Notes under the pieces: generated by a model
The model's input: only the letters and a program-made list of their open reading frames with translations
Databases searched by the model: none
Told to the model about the DNA's origin: nothing
In this document: positions 36,168 through 45,960 of the stretch, piece by piece
How the letters are laid out: each line of letters starts with the position of its first letter
Position numbering within the stretch: position 1 is the stretch's first letter
NCBI GenBank assembly: GCA_002919305.1
Contig: PKFB01000021.1
Coordinates: forward strand, 62,001-126,000
Reading direction: 5' to 3'
Length of the DNA: 64,000 bases
Source of the DNA: Actinomycetales bacterium
GTDB taxonomy: Bacteria > Actinomycetota > Actinomycetes > Mycobacteriales > Micromonosporaceae
Made by a program: the position numbers and the translations under genes

Positions 36168-39100
36168 TTATATCAATCCCGCCACTCGGAGCATAGCACT
36201 CACCTGACGCCTGGTCGGTACGAACGCGGTAGCTAACTCATTCGCTCTTCCTCCGTCGCGGAAGAACTGTACAACAAAGCGCTTCCCTTCGATACGAGCC
36301 AAATGCGCAATAGTTTCTGCCGTCCCCGTCGACCACGGAAAGGATATGCTGGAGGTAGAAGCCCGCCTGATAAGGTTTTCCCACTGCCCCAAATGAGTTT
36401 CCATCGGCACTGGACGCCCGAACCACTGTGCTGCATGTCTGTCGAAGCTGTGGGTCAGGCCACGCGTGTTTGAGATCTGGTAAGGAGACAGCCCAAAGGG
36501 GTCACCTTCAAATGTGGGATTCGAAACGTAAGCGTGAGCACTGTTAGGGTTAGGAACAGCACCGAGAGGATCTGCTGATAGATACTGCGCTGTTCCGGGG
36601 TCGTAATACCGGAAATAGTTGTAGTGCAGACCGGTCTCGGGATCGTGGTACTGCCCCGGGAAGCGCAACGGACAATCCACCTCACCGCCGTCGGTGTAGG
36701 TGGTTCCCCACAAAGTCGTACTGGTCCGCCAAGCAAGCTCACCAGCGGGCGTGACTAGCTCTGCGGGCGTGCCGGTTAGGTCCGCGACGATGGTGTAGAA
36801 CCGCCGATCAATCTCGGCCTGCGGGGCGTCTCGAAGCGCCTCCAGCGACGGTGCCCGGGTCTCGATCTGGGATACCGGCCGGAACGCATCCGGCTCCCAA
36901 TCCCAAGCAGTCGTCCGCAGTTGACCGTCACGCGTTTCGATCCGCTCGGCGAGAAGATGGGCGTCCCACACGAAGGTGGTCTCTTCGATGACCCGGCCGT
37001 CACTATCCAGGCGCTGCTTGGCGACCCGACGCCCCAACGCGTCATACCGGTACCGCCACCGCTCCCCTGTCGGGGTAGTCACCCCAACTAGCTGGTCATC
37101 CGAATCCCACTCATACCGCCAGGTCAACGGTTTGGCCGACAGGCGCTTCTGCTGCCGTAGCACAACTCGCCCTTGAGCGTCGTACTCGTAGCGGACAGCG
37201 CCAGCAGCGCGCAGCAGGGTGCCGGTGTAGCGACGCCCACCCCGGGCGCCCTGTTCTTCCCAACCGCCCCCAGCGAGCCGGTCAGCACCACCAGCGACAT
37301 TGGGCCTTATGGGCCATAGGGCCTCGGTCAGGTTGCCGGTGGGGTCGTACGCATAGCGCTCGGTCCACTCCGCGCCGCGTACCTCTCTCACCCGGCCGAT
37401 GGAGTCCAGCTCAAAGGTGCGCACCCCGCGCAGCTGGTCATCGATCCGGGTGACATACCCGTCGGATCGGTAGGTGTATGTGCGGCGCTGCACCAGACGG
37501 GTCCGGCCGACGGTAGCGGGCTGCTCCAGCACAGGCCCCACTGCGGCCAGCACGGTCTGAGAGGTCAGGCGGTGAGTGGAATCCCAGGTTTGGGTCAACG
37601 AGAATCCAGCGTCGGTACGCCGAAGGATTTCCCGGCCGGCGGCGTCGTACTCAAACCGCAGGACCTGTCCAGCGGTCCACAAGGCGACCGGCCGTGGCCC
37701 CGCCCCGTACTCCCACTGGCTCTCCACATTGGATGGTGTGATCCGGCTGACGCGGCGACCGAGAGCGTCGTAGGTAGAGCGGAGGGTTCTGCCCTCGCAG
37801 GTCTCGGCGATCACCCGGCCGAGTGGGTCGCGTTCGAGGACGAGAGAGACGTCCGGGCTGGCGGCGGCGATCAGGCGTCCGGCAGGGTCGTAGGAGAAGA
37901 CGGTGTCGCCCTCGGGTGCCTCCTTAACGGTGACCCTGCCCAGGACGTCACGCCGGTAGCGGGTAGTCTGGCCGGCTCCGTTGGTACGCGCGATGAGTTG
38001 TCCGGCAGCGTCGAAGTCGTAGCGGATCGTCCGGCCGTTGAAGTCGGTTTCTGTGATCAGCCGCCCAGCGGGGTCGTAATCGTACTGCCAGACTAGCCCG
38101 TGCGGGTTGGTGACCGAGACCAGACGCAGTTCGGTGTCGTAGCGGAACTCCAGCCGCGCCCCGTCGGGGGTCACCCGCGCAGCCGGCACATCGAACGGCG
38201 CCATCTCAAACCTGGTGACCCCTCCGAGCGGATCGGTGTGCGCAACGAGGTTTCCCTCGCCATCCCAGGTCCAGCGCTCCTCGGCGCCATCAGGCCAGAC
38301 GCAGGAGATCAGCTTGCCTTCAGGGCTGTACGCATAGCGAGTCACGCCGCCGACGGGGTCGGTGACCGTCACCACCCGTCCGGCGGCATCCCGTTGGTAT
38401 CGGGTGACGGCGCCGTCCGGCTCGGTCACCTCTACCGGCAGACCCGCAGCGTTACACCGCACCTGGGTCACGTTGCCGAGGGCATCGGTCACGGTGGCGA
38501 GGCCACCGTGCGCGTCATAGGTGTATCGCGTGGTCGCGCCTGTGGGATCGGTGACCGACACCAGGTTGCCGGCCTCATCCCACTGCCGTTGCCAGACCGT
38601 GCCGTCGACGGCGGTGGTCTGGACCGGCAGGCCCAGATCGTTGTAGACCGCGGTGGCGACGCTGCCATCGGGATAGGTCACCGACACCAGGTTGCCGGCA
38701 TCGTCGTACGTCCAGCGGGTGGTACGCCCGAGCGGGTCGGTTTCGGCGGTCTTCCGGTCGAAGGCGTCCCACTCGTAGACGGTGATGTTGCCGAGTGGGT
38801 CGATCCGGCGTACCACCTGGTAGTGGTGGTTGAGCTGGTAGACGGTCCGGTGTCCGAGGGAGTCGATCTCTACTGTGGACCACGTCTCGTCACCGGCGGC
38901 GGTGGGGTCGCCACGCTCCTCACCGGAGGGGTGGTGGTATTCGAAGGTGCGGGATAGCGCCGGCCCGGTTCCCTGCACGCAGCGTCCGCGCTCGTCGTAG
39001 ACATATTCGTACCGGGTACCGTTGCGGTCCTCCCAGCCGGTCAGCCGTCCCTCGTCGTCGTAGAAGAACCGCAGTGGTTGGCCAGACGAGTTGATGACCT

Positions 39101-40790
39101 CAGTCAGGCGCTCACCGTCGTAGCCGTACCGGATTAGAACCGTGCCCTCGTCGTCGTTGTCTCCGTCGAGCAGGCGCAGCGCGGTCACTAGACCGTCTGT
39201 GCTGTCGATGGCGATCCGGTAGCCACCCGAGTGCCGGATCTCAGCGGGGACGCCGTCGCTGTCATACAGGAAGGCGATCCGGTTTCCTCGGCGGTCGGTG
39301 ATGGCTGACAGCCGCCACAGTTGGGGAATGCTGGGGGAGGCGTCGGTTCCGGCCCCGGTGTCCTGGTCTGTGGTGTCGTCGCCGGTGGGTCTGGGGAGGG
39401 TAGGTAGAGAACCGACGGTGGCGCCGGCTGGGTTGGCGAAGTGCAGAGTCTGTCCGGTACGCGGGTCAGTGATGGTGTACCCCACCTCAGCCATGGCAAG
39501 CGGCCACCGAGGACCGTGCAGCGGCATCACAGCGCTCGTGGCGTCGGGGATGGGATAGACCAGAAGCACCCCATCCTCGCCGGCGAAGTACACCCCGTCC
39601 TCGTCCACCTCCAAACGCTGGTCCAATGTGGACGCCCAGGACGACCCGTACCAGTGACCCACCCGGTAGGAGGAGAGGTGGGTCCGGCTGATCCTTAAGG
39701 GGAGAACCCCTGGCAGCTCCACGTCGACCTGGCTTTGGACCACCTCGCCGGTGACCACATCCACCGGGTCGCCTACCGTGGTCCGGCTGTTCATTACTCG
39801 ACTGAACACTCGACTGTCGGCGAGGTTGTTCAGGCCGTTGCGGATGTTGGTCGCAAAGCGTGGCCCCAGCCGCCCCACGGTGGGCAACAGGTCTCCCGCC
39901 GCTCGTAGAGTCCGTGCTCCCAGGCCTAGCAGCCTCCCACCCGGGATCACGGTTAACGCGGTATCGATCAGGATGCTCGTCAACGACCCCTGTCCGGTGG
40001 CGACGTAGAGTGAGGCGTCGATGAGCAGGGCTCCTGCACCGGTAATCATGGCGATCGGGCCCATGACAGGGGCCAGAACCGGGATGAACGACAACAGCCC
40101 CGCTACCGCCGACACGATCTTCAAGCCAGTCGAGATCGCCGATAGAACGTCGGCGTGGTCCCGCACGAAGTTGGTGAACTGACCCGGCAGATCCCACCAC
40201 TTCGGGTTCTCGCGGAACCGCATCCCCTCGGCCTCGCGGATCACCGAAACACAGGCGGAGACGGCATCGTCTAACTCCGACCGCAGCCCCTGGGCGGCGT
40301 TGTAGCAGGTGTCCCAGGCCTGTTGGGCCGAGGCCAGGGCAGCGGTCGCTGCAGGAGTATCGGATTGATAGGTGTCGGCTGCACCGTCTGGGGAGTTACT
40401 GGCCTGCCGAGCGTGTTCGGCGTCGGCCGCCTGGGCCCGTTCGACCCGCCCATGCGCGGCCTGAAGGGCTTCCCACAGGCCAGGTGCTTGCGCGGCCAGA
40501 GGGCGCATCCGGGTCTGCAGAGAGCTCAGTTGGTCGGCGAAGGTGCTGAGAGCCTGAGCGACCATGCCGAACGCCTCACCCGTGATGCGTAGGTGTTCGG
40601 GCATCTCCGCGTTGAGGCCTTCGCGGAATTGATCCCCTTCGGGGCCGACGAACTGGCTGGTGTCCAAGGAGGTGATTTGCTCGGAGGCAGACGTGGCCGC
40701 TTCCGAGAAGGACGCCCAGCGTTGCGCGGACCCACGGATCAGTGACGGATTACCGTCGATGGTGAACACATGAGCCGGAAACTCAGACAC
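36168..40790 (-). CDS. Rhs/YD-repeat polymorphic toxin with WXG-like N-terminus
   Basis: The 1540-residue protein has, in order, a WXG100-like helical N-terminus (about 1-110), a hydrophobic Gly/Ala-rich helical part (about 225-310), a DUF6531 domain (GDPVDVVTGEVVQSQVDVELPG), about 25 YD repeats (for example YDAAGREILRR), and the Rhs core end with YYDPGTAQYLSADPLG and DPFGLS. The variable tip of about 105 residues begins after DPFGLS, with HSFDRHAAQWFG, HLGQW and FVVQFF; it looks like a small BECR-type RNase or related nuclease, but that is uncertain. The tip is AT-richer than the core, suggesting tip exchange. The frame extends to 40823, but GTG at 40790 has GGAAGG nine bases before it. Two WXG100 genes upstream and EccC/EccD mark it as a type VII substrate. 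Confidence 0.9.
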   Translation of the reverse strand: MSEFPAHVFTIDGNPSLIRGSAQRWASFSEAATSASEQITSLDTSQFVGPEGDQFREGLNAEMPEHLRITGEAFGMVAQALSTFADQLSSLQTRMRPLAAQAPGLWEALQAAHGRVERAQAADAEHARQASNSPDGAADTYQSDTPAATAALASAQQAWDTCYNAAQGLRSELDDAVSACVSVIREAEGMRFRENPKWWDLPGQFTNFVRDHADVLSAISTGLKIVSAVAGLLSFIPVLAPVMGPIAMITGAGALLIDASLYVATGQGSLTSILIDTALTVIPGGRLLGLGARTLRAAGDLLPTVGRLGPRFATNIRNGLNNLADSRVFSRVMNSRTTVGDPVDVVTGEVVQSQVDVELPGVLPLRISRTHLSSYRVGHWYGSSWASTLDQRLEVDEDGVYFAGEDGVLLVYPIPDATSAVMPLHGPRWPLAMAEVGYTITDPRTGQTLHFANPAGATVGSLPTLPRPTGDDTTDQDTGAGTDASPSIPQLWRLSAITDRRGNRIAFLYDSDGVPAEIRHSGGYRIAIDSTDGLVTALRLLDGDNDDEGTVLIRYGYDGERLTEVINSSGQPLRFFYDDEGRLTGWEDRNGTRYEYVYDERGRCVQGTGPALSRTFEYHHPSGEERGDPTAAGDETWSTVEIDSLGHRTVYQLNHHYQVVRRIDPLGNITVYEWDAFDRKTAETDPLGRTTRWTYDDAGNLVSVTYPDGSVATAVYNDLGLPVQTTAVDGTVWQRQWDEAGNLVSVTDPTGATTRYTYDAHGGLATVTDALGNVTQVRCNAAGLPVEVTEPDGAVTRYQRDAAGRVVTVTDPVGGVTRYAYSPEGKLISCVWPDGAEERWTWDGEGNLVAHTDPLGGVTRFEMAPFDVPAARVTPDGARLEFRYDTELRLVSVTNPHGLVWQYDYDPAGRLITETDFNGRTIRYDFDAAGQLIARTNGAGQTTRYRRDVLGRVTVKEAPEGDTVFSYDPAGRLIAAASPDVSLVLERDPLGRVIAETCEGRTLRSTYDALGRRVSRITPSNVESQWEYGAGPRPVALWTAGQVLRFEYDAAGREILRRTDAGFSLTQTWDSTHRLTSQTVLAAVGPVLEQPATVGRTRLVQRRTYTYRSDGYVTRIDDQLRGVRTFELDSIGRVREVRGAEWTERYAYDPTGNLTEALWPIRPNVAGGADRLAGGGWEEQGARGGRRYTGTLLRAAGAVRYEYDAQGRVVLRQQKRLSAKPLTWRYEWDSDDQLVGVTTPTGERWRYRYDALGRRVAKQRLDSDGRVIEETTFVWDAHLLAERIETRDGQLRTTAWDWEPDAFRPVSQIETRAPSLEALRDAPQAEIDRRFYTIVADLTGTPAELVTPAGELAWRTSTTLWGTTYTDGGEVDCPLRFPGQYHDPETGLHYNYFRYYDPGTAQYLSADPLGAVPNPNSAHAYVSNPTFEGDPFGLSPYQISNTRGLTHSFDRHAAQWFGRPVPMETHLGQWENLIRRASTSSISFPWSTGTAETIAHLARIEGKRFVVQFFRDGGRANELATAFVPTRRQVSAMLRVAGLI

Positions 40791-41148
40791 CGTCGTACGC
40801 CTTCCGGATCCACCACTGACCACGCCACCGTTGCCGGCGGCGGTTGAACCACATTCAGGTCACGGCCGAGAGAAGGACCAGAAGAATCGACGGGTACGCT
40901 CGCACGTCTCCATATCAAATCAAAGGGGGCCTTAGGCGCAATTCGGAATCTTGATCTCAATAGACGCACAAGCTATTAAGGGATTGATTCTGAATAAGCC
41001 TGGGTTCCCTTGGGTTTCCTGGCAGGAGTGGCTACCTGGTCCGACGGCCGGCGCCGACGATACGGCCGGCGCCGGTGCCGTCGAGGTGAAGCCGTGGTAC
41101 GACTCGGACCCGTCGATAGCGGGAGCGGCGAGAATAGATTCCGGGGCG

Positions 41149-41439
41149 TCAGCCTTGCAGGGCGCCGCGGACCTGGCTGCGCATCTCCTGCACGGAGCTG
41201 GTGGTCTGACCCAACGCCTGCATCACTGAATCCAGAATCTCGCTGACGGTCTGTGCCGCGCTGTCCCACTGCTGCTGAATCCCGTTGTAGACCTCCATCT
41301 CGTCACCCTCCCAGTTCGCCCGGACCCGGTTGACGAAGCCTGAGAGGTCATCCAACGTGGCCCGCAGCCCTTGGGCCACTGAGGAGATGTCGCCATGCGC
41401 TGTCTCGGCAACAGATTCGTCGTAGCTGAAAATGTTCAT
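41149..41439 (-). CDS. WXG100-family protein (ESAT-6 like)
   Basis: The 96-residue two-helix protein has the turn NWEGDEMEVY (W-x-G form) and a long C-terminal amphipathic helix with WDSAAQTVSEILDSVMQALGQ. It is a probable secreted partner or chaperone for the Rhs toxin. It lies upstream of the toxin gene and next to a second WXG100 gene, an arrangement typical of heterodimeric Esx pairs. Confidence 0.88.
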   Translation of the reverse strand: MNIFSYDESVAETAHGDISSVAQGLRATLDDLSGFVNRVRANWEGDEMEVYNGIQQQWDSAAQTVSEILDSVMQALGQTTSSVQEMRSQVRGALQG

Positions 41440-41532
41440 TTTTCCTCACGCCTTAATCGCCGGTGTCGGATTCCTGACAGCAGAGCGCAGCAAAGTCCGT
41501 GGCGATCGCTGAGCTTTAGCAGTCGCTTGGTG

Positions 41533-41868
41533 TTAGCCTCGGAACCGCGCGGCGTCCCAGTTCGCCGACGCCATCGTCGCTTGCAGCTGGGAGGTCTGCT
41601 CCTGGTGGTAGGTGTCGTACAGCTGGCCCGCGTTCGATACCCGGCTGGTGATATCGCTCAGAGCCCGGTTGAGATCCGCCATCGCCTCATTCCAGCGTGA
41701 CGTCAGCTGATCCCAGGATTGGAACGCCTGGCCGCGCCACACCGCCGGCAGCGGCTCGATCGCCGCGATGAACTGTGCCGCCTGTGAATTGAGAGCAGCC
41801 ACCGTCGTCTCCAGGTTCGACGCGTGCTGGTTCACCGCGTCATCGGTGATCGAGAAACGTGTCCCCAC
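41533..41868 (-). CDS. WXG100-family protein, second of the pair
   Basis: The 111-residue product has the turn AVWRGQAFQSWDQL (W-R-G) between two helices. Its C-terminus (LYDTYHQEQTSQ) carries a YxxxE-like stretch resembling, though not exactly matching, the type VII export signal. GTG at 41868 is chosen for GAGGAGG just upstream; the longer frame is not supported. Confidence 0.85.
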   Translation of the reverse strand: MGTRFSITDDAVNQHASNLETTVAALNSQAAQFIAAIEPLPAVWRGQAFQSWDQLTSRWNEAMADLNRALSDITSRVSNAGQLYDTYHQEQTSQLQATMASANWDAARFRG

Positions 41869-41964
41869 GGTGTCCTCCTCACACCCTGAAGGTACTGGCC
41901 AGCATTTAAAGATGATCAATATATGATTGGTGCGAGCCCGCTTTTCCCATTGAAGCACGCATCT

Positions 41965-43017
41965 TCAAATTGATCTTTGAGAGTTCTGCAAATCTGATCT
42001 TGAATTCGCCAGCCCTTTGATCACCGAAGCCGCTACGGAAAAGATCGCTCGTTTGAGGTTCGGCCCGGCCAGATGCCATACCAATGTGTCACTGCGTCCG
42101 GCGCCGTGATCACGTGGCAGCACGAAGGTGGGTTCCTGGAAAAAGTTCTTAGATACCTGAAAGCGACCCGCTTGCTCCTCACCACGCTGGATCAGGACAC
42201 AGGTGACTCGACCGCCGGCGCCCTGGTCCTGCCGTAGCCACCGCAGCCAGTACAGCGTCTGCTGCACCGCGGCTACCCCCGCCTCATCAGCGCCACCCAC
42301 CACCACGAACCAGTCAGCGGTGTCAACCACGGCGGGTAGCACCGGAGCGACAGGGGCGCGTGGGGTGTCGGTGAGAATAAGCGGAAACCAGCGGCGGAGC
42401 CGCCGCACGCACTTCTGGTACTCGTTGCCTCTCAGCGGCGCTTCCGCGCGTACTGGATCACTGGCCAGCAGCATCGGGCTCGCGCCGGCGCCTCCCAAAG
42501 CGAGTCGCTGCTTGAGCCACCGGTACCCCACCTGAGACGGCGGGGTCGGAGCGGCTGGCCATCTGAGGGGGGTACGGGCTCCAAGCGCGATCAGCACGTC
42601 CGCCATCGAACCACCCGCCCGGGTCGCGATTCGTTGGTAAAGCCCTCCGTTGGGGTCGGTGTCCACGGCGAGAACACGTTCCCCACGACTTTCGGCGAGC
42701 GCATACGCCAAAAGCGCCGTCACCGTGGTCCGTCCCACCGGCTCCGCTCCGATCACAGCGATGCAGCTGCCGGTGGGGATCTTTCTGGTGATCTCGCCGT
42801 ACCGGATGCGATCTTCACGCAGCTGGGCAGTGAGCCGGGGATCAATCGCGCGTAACACCATTCGGGGCAGGTCCCCGAAACGACGGGAGGGCGCCCTCGC
42901 TGAAACAGTCGCCCGACCAACCACTCGTTCGAAGGCTTGGAGTTGCTCTAAGAATTGTGAGGGAGTGGATGCTGCCAAAAGTTGATCACCCTGTCCGTCG
43001 CGACTGTCACCGATCAT
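41965..43017 (-). CDS. MinD-like ATPase associated with type VII secretion
   Basis: This is a 350-residue SIMIBI-type ATPase as found in ESX loci. The P-loop reads GAEPVGRTT, so the catalytic lysine of Walker A is arginine, and the signature lysine is absent too; ATP hydrolysis may be lost. VLAVDTDPNGG and LILTDTP are the switch regions. It begins with ATG and is divergent from the 43122 gene. Its job in ESX systems is regulatory or unknown. Confidence 0.82.
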   Translation of the reverse strand: MIGDSRDGQGDQLLAASTPSQFLEQLQAFERVVGRATVSARAPSRRFGDLPRMVLRAIDPRLTAQLREDRIRYGEITRKIPTGSCIAVIGAEPVGRTTVTALLAYALAESRGERVLAVDTDPNGGLYQRIATRAGGSMADVLIALGARTPLRWPAAPTPPSQVGYRWLKQRLALGGAGASPMLLASDPVRAEAPLRGNEYQKCVRRLRRWFPLILTDTPRAPVAPVLPAVVDTADWFVVVGGADEAGVAAVQQTLYWLRWLRQDQGAGGRVTCVLIQRGEEQAGRFQVSKNFFQEPTFVLPRDHGAGRSDTLVWHLAGPNLKRAIFSVAASVIKGLANSRSDLQNSQRSI

Positions 43018-43035
43018 GAAACCCCACCTTCAGAG

Positions 43036-43091
43036 TTGACAATCGGTGTTCCAATCGGTGTTGACGCTGCTTCGTCGGCCACTGCTACTCT
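43036..43091 (+). promoter_or_regulatory. Candidate promoter with tandem direct repeat
   Basis: CAATCGGTGTT occurs twice, at 43040-43050 and 43052-43062, in the divergent gap. TTGACA (43036) or TTGACG (43061) could be a -35 box and TACTCT (43086) a -10, but the 19-base spacing from the second is long. Confidence 0.3.
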
Positions 43092-43121
43092 CGGCTTCAC
43101 GGTAACTGAAGGGAGGCCACT

Positions 43122-43412
43122 ATGGTCTTTGTTCAGTATCCATACGAGACCTTGATCAGTCTCGGCCAAAATCTGACGCACCTCAGCGAGAGTCTCGCCG
43201 AGTCACATCGCGGCGCGGAAGACTGCGAAGGACTGGGTTCTGATCAAAGTGAGATACAGAGCGCGATCGAGTCCTTCCGCGATACCTGGCGGACCAGTCT
43301 GCTGGAACTAGAGAACAACATCGGCCAATGGGGTGGCCTATCCCAGGCCATCGGACAAATGGTATCCGATTGGGATACCCAAACCGCCGCCGCTCTAGAT
43401 CCAGGTGAGTGA
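43122..43412 (+). CDS. Small ESX-associated helical protein
   Basis: The 96-residue acidic helical protein (MVFVQYPYETLISLGQNLTHLSESLAESHRGAEDCEG) has the length and two-helix outline of WXG100 proteins, with a WGG motif in an unusual place (about 69-71). It may be a distant Esx-like or DUF2580-type protein. GGGAGG precedes the ATG. It starts a run of three plus-strand genes with almost no gaps. Confidence 0.72.
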   Translation: MVFVQYPYETLISLGQNLTHLSESLAESHRGAEDCEGLGSDQSEIQSAIESFRDTWRTSLLELENNIGQWGGLSQAIGQMVSDWDTQTAAALDPGE

Positions 43413-43415
43413 ATC

Positions 43416-44228
43416 TTGACGACCCTTAATCCCTTACCTGCTGAGGATCTTAAGCTCAATCCCAATGTTCCACACCCGCCATTTCCCTGGCGGATTGGGA
43501 TACCGTCCGACTGGGCGCTGTTGGACACCCACCCGCAGACCTGGGAGCGAAGCGCCCGTCGTCTGGTGGATGACCGTTTCCACGGCCGGAAACTATCGGC
43601 CGCTGAACGGCGTGCCGTGCTCGGTTTCCTGGAGCAGTTGGTCGCGGACTGCCAGCGTTCCGGTGCGGCGCTGAGCATGATTCAGCTCGGCCGCCTCTCC
43701 AGTGGAGCGGTGGGGAGCGCAGGCCTGCATGTGGCCTGGTACAACTCGGCTCCGGACCTGGCCGGACTGGCTCCGGTACGCCAGATCCTCCCTCGTTCCG
43801 GGACGGTGACCGAGATAGAGACCCCCAACGGGACCGGGCTCCTGCACGCCGATGCCATCTCAACCGTCCCCCCGGGTGCCCGGGAACGGGTGCGCTCAAT
43901 GGTGTTTCAGCTGTTCCTTCCTCTGGCCGGAACCACCTGGACCATGGTGTTCAGTTCGGCCACCCCGCACCCGGAGATGGAGCCCGTTCTGAATCAGCTC
44001 ATGATCGCGATGGCGCAGAGCGTGGAGTTGGATCCCTCGGCCCGCGTGGCGCCCTCGCCGTCCCCGCGCCCAGCCTCACCGAACGGAAGCTCCTCTAACA
44101 AAGGCTCATCGAACGGGGGTTACCGCGCGGCGCCTCGGCCGAACGGCCCTGGAATCGAGAAGGGGTTCGGCACCATGCTTCCCGAGTCCCGTCCGGATTC
44201 TTCCGCTGAGGACGACGATCGTGCCTGA
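43416..44228 (+). CDS. ESX-associated protein of unknown function
   Basis: The 270-residue product has a folded N-terminal 200 residues (PFPWRIGIPSDWALLDTHPQTWERSARRL), whose outline resembles the LpqN/Mog1-like beta fold seen near secretion loci, and a Pro/Ser/Asn-rich tail. It has no signal peptide. It starts with TTG three bases after the previous stop and overlaps the next gene by eight bases. The function is unknown. Confidence 0.75.
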   Translation: MTTLNPLPAEDLKLNPNVPHPPFPWRIGIPSDWALLDTHPQTWERSARRLVDDRFHGRKLSAAERRAVLGFLEQLVADCQRSGAALSMIQLGRLSSGAVGSAGLHVAWYNSAPDLAGLAPVRQILPRSGTVTEIETPNGTGLLHADAISTVPPGARERVRSMVFQLFLPLAGTTWTMVFSSATPHPEMEPVLNQLMIAMAQSVELDPSARVAPSPSPRPASPNGSSSNKGSSNGGYRAAPRPNGPGIEKGFGTMLPESRPDSSAEDDDRA

Positions 44229-44517
44229 CGCTGACAGCCGGACCGTCCTGGAAGCGCACGTCCTGCGTTCGACGATCGCGCGGGCCGCGCTCCTGCACGG
44301 CTCGCGACGCTCCCCCCGCCAGTTACGCCGCCCCTTTGGGCCCCTGCTGGTCAGTGTGGGGGTAGGCGTCGTGCTGCTCCTGGCGATTTGGGCTGCGACT
44401 CGCATCATCACGGTCATGGAGGAGCGTGAGCGGGAGCGGGAACAGCGAGAACGCTCCGCTCCCGTCGTCGCCGTGGTCGCCGGCGACGAGTGGTTCCTAG
44501 AGCGATTGATCGATTAA
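44221..44517 (+). CDS. Small single-pass membrane protein
   Basis: The 98-residue protein has an N-terminal basic helical part, one membrane helix (PLLVSVGVGVVLLLAIWAATRII, about 41-63) and a charged helix (EEREREREQRERS). It starts with GTG inside the previous gene. The family is not recognised; position suggests a structural role in the ESX locus. It converges with eccD. Confidence 0.72.
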   Translation: MPDADSRTVLEAHVLRSTIARAALLHGSRRSPRQLRRPFGPLLVSVGVGVVLLLAIWAATRIITVMEEREREREQRERSAPVVAVVAGDEWFLERLID

Positions 44518-44625
44518 CCGGACGGTCGCTTCTCGGCTCTCTCCTATCGCCGGCCCCGCAGCCGGCCGCGCAGACCAACCGACGACGCTCTTACTGGCCA
44601 TAGTGGACGGCCGGTCACCACGGGA

Positions 44626-45960
44626 TCAGTCGGCGAGGCCGCGTACCCATTCAAAGGCGCCGAACACCGCCAAGACCAGCGGAACCACCGAGATCACCGC
44701 CACCGTCTCCAGCGCGTCAAAGATTCGCCGTAGACGGGCCGCGGCGACGTCATCGAGACGCACTCCCCTTGCGATGATCAAGATGGCCGCCAGCGGAATC
44801 AGCAGCCCGGTCGTCACCCACGGAGCGGTCGAGGCGGGCTGGACCAGCCACGCGGGAATGGTCACCGCCGCCACCCCGGCCAGGAGCACCGGAACCGTCA
44901 GCATGGGCAGCACCTGACGGGTCCTGGTGAACGCCCGGGAACGCAGCGCGAAGATCAAAGCGGTGACGCCTCCTAAGACAGCCGCTGGCGTGGTGCGGTG
45001 AGCGAGCAGCGCCCCACCGGCGGTCACCGCGATCACGGCAACCCCGGTGACGCTCCCCGCTAGCGTCGCTTGTCCCTTGTTCACCGCCGCGGCGACCTCA
45101 TCACGGCGTACCCGCTCCCCTTCCTGTTCGGCGCGCAGCAGGGATACCAGGCGGGATCGGCTCACCGCGATCTGGGGAGCGATGCCCACCGCGAACAGCA
45201 ACGCGATCACCAGAAGCGCTGCCGCCCGAACCATGTCCAGCCCGGCGATCAGGCACCCCAACCCGACGAGAGATAACGCACCGATCGTCAGGCCGGCGGC
45301 GCTCACCGCCCGATACCGGGCACCGGCGGCGGCGAAGCCGTACAGCCCTGCGCCGGCTCCTGCCAGGCCGGCGAACAGCCTGATCGCGCCGGTCGCCTCG
45401 ACGGCCTCGGCGAGGCCAAGGGCCCCCAGGGTCCAGGCCGGTACCGCGGCGGCGATCAGCGCCGCGCCCCCGCGTTCCCGAATCAGCCACCCCACCGCTG
45501 TCGCCACCAGGGCGAGCGGGAAGAGCACCAGGGGTACGCCGATGCGCGGCGTCAGGGTCCACCACATGAAGCCGGCGATCCCTACCACGGGCAGCGCTGC
45601 CAAAGCGGTGCAGCCGTTCACCCGCGCCTCGCCGGTCCACTCGCTGCCGTCGTTGTCGAGGGTGGCGCGCACCTCGTCGACGACGTCCTCCACAAAGGGA
45701 GGAGGCGGCGCCTGTTCCGGTGGTGTCAGAAATAAGACATCAGCGTCGACGATCCCGGCTTCATCGAGGGAGCGCCGGGAATCAAGAACACCAGCGGTCA
45801 CCGTCGATAACTGCCAGGATCCGGGCGGATCCATGGGAGGCAGAGAAAGCAGAGAACACAACTGGGGAATATGCTCCACCAACGGACGGGTCGCCGGCAG
45901 ACTCACGTCGAGTTGACGCCCATCAGCGATCACCGTAACCCGGGTGAATCGTGTCGCCAT
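44626..45960 (-). CDS. eccD: Type VII secretion integral membrane protein EccD
   Basis: The 444-residue protein has the ubiquitin-like YukD domain (about 1-85, FTRVTVIADGRQLDVSLPATRPL) followed by eleven hydrophobic helices, the EccD plan. It forms the central pore cage of ESX systems with EccB, EccC and EccE. ATG at 45960 is chosen for GGGAG about eight bases upstream; the open frame runs 11 codons further. It is divergent from eccC across a 300-base region. Confidence 0.9.
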   Translation of the reverse strand: MATRFTRVTVIADGRQLDVSLPATRPLVEHIPQLCSLLSLPPMDPPGSWQLSTVTAGVLDSRRSLDEAGIVDADVLFLTPPEQAPPPPFVEDVVDEVRATLDNDGSEWTGEARVNGCTALAALPVVGIAGFMWWTLTPRIGVPLVLFPLALVATAVGWLIRERGGAALIAAAVPAWTLGALGLAEAVEATGAIRLFAGLAGAGAGLYGFAAAGARYRAVSAAGLTIGALSLVGLGCLIAGLDMVRAAALLVIALLFAVGIAPQIAVSRSRLVSLLRAEQEGERVRRDEVAAAVNKGQATLAGSVTGVAVIAVTAGGALLAHRTTPAAVLGGVTALIFALRSRAFTRTRQVLPMLTVPVLLAGVAAVTIPAWLVQPASTAPWVTTGLLIPLAAILIIARGVRLDDVAAARLRRIFDALETVAVISVVPLVLAVFGAFEWVRGLAD

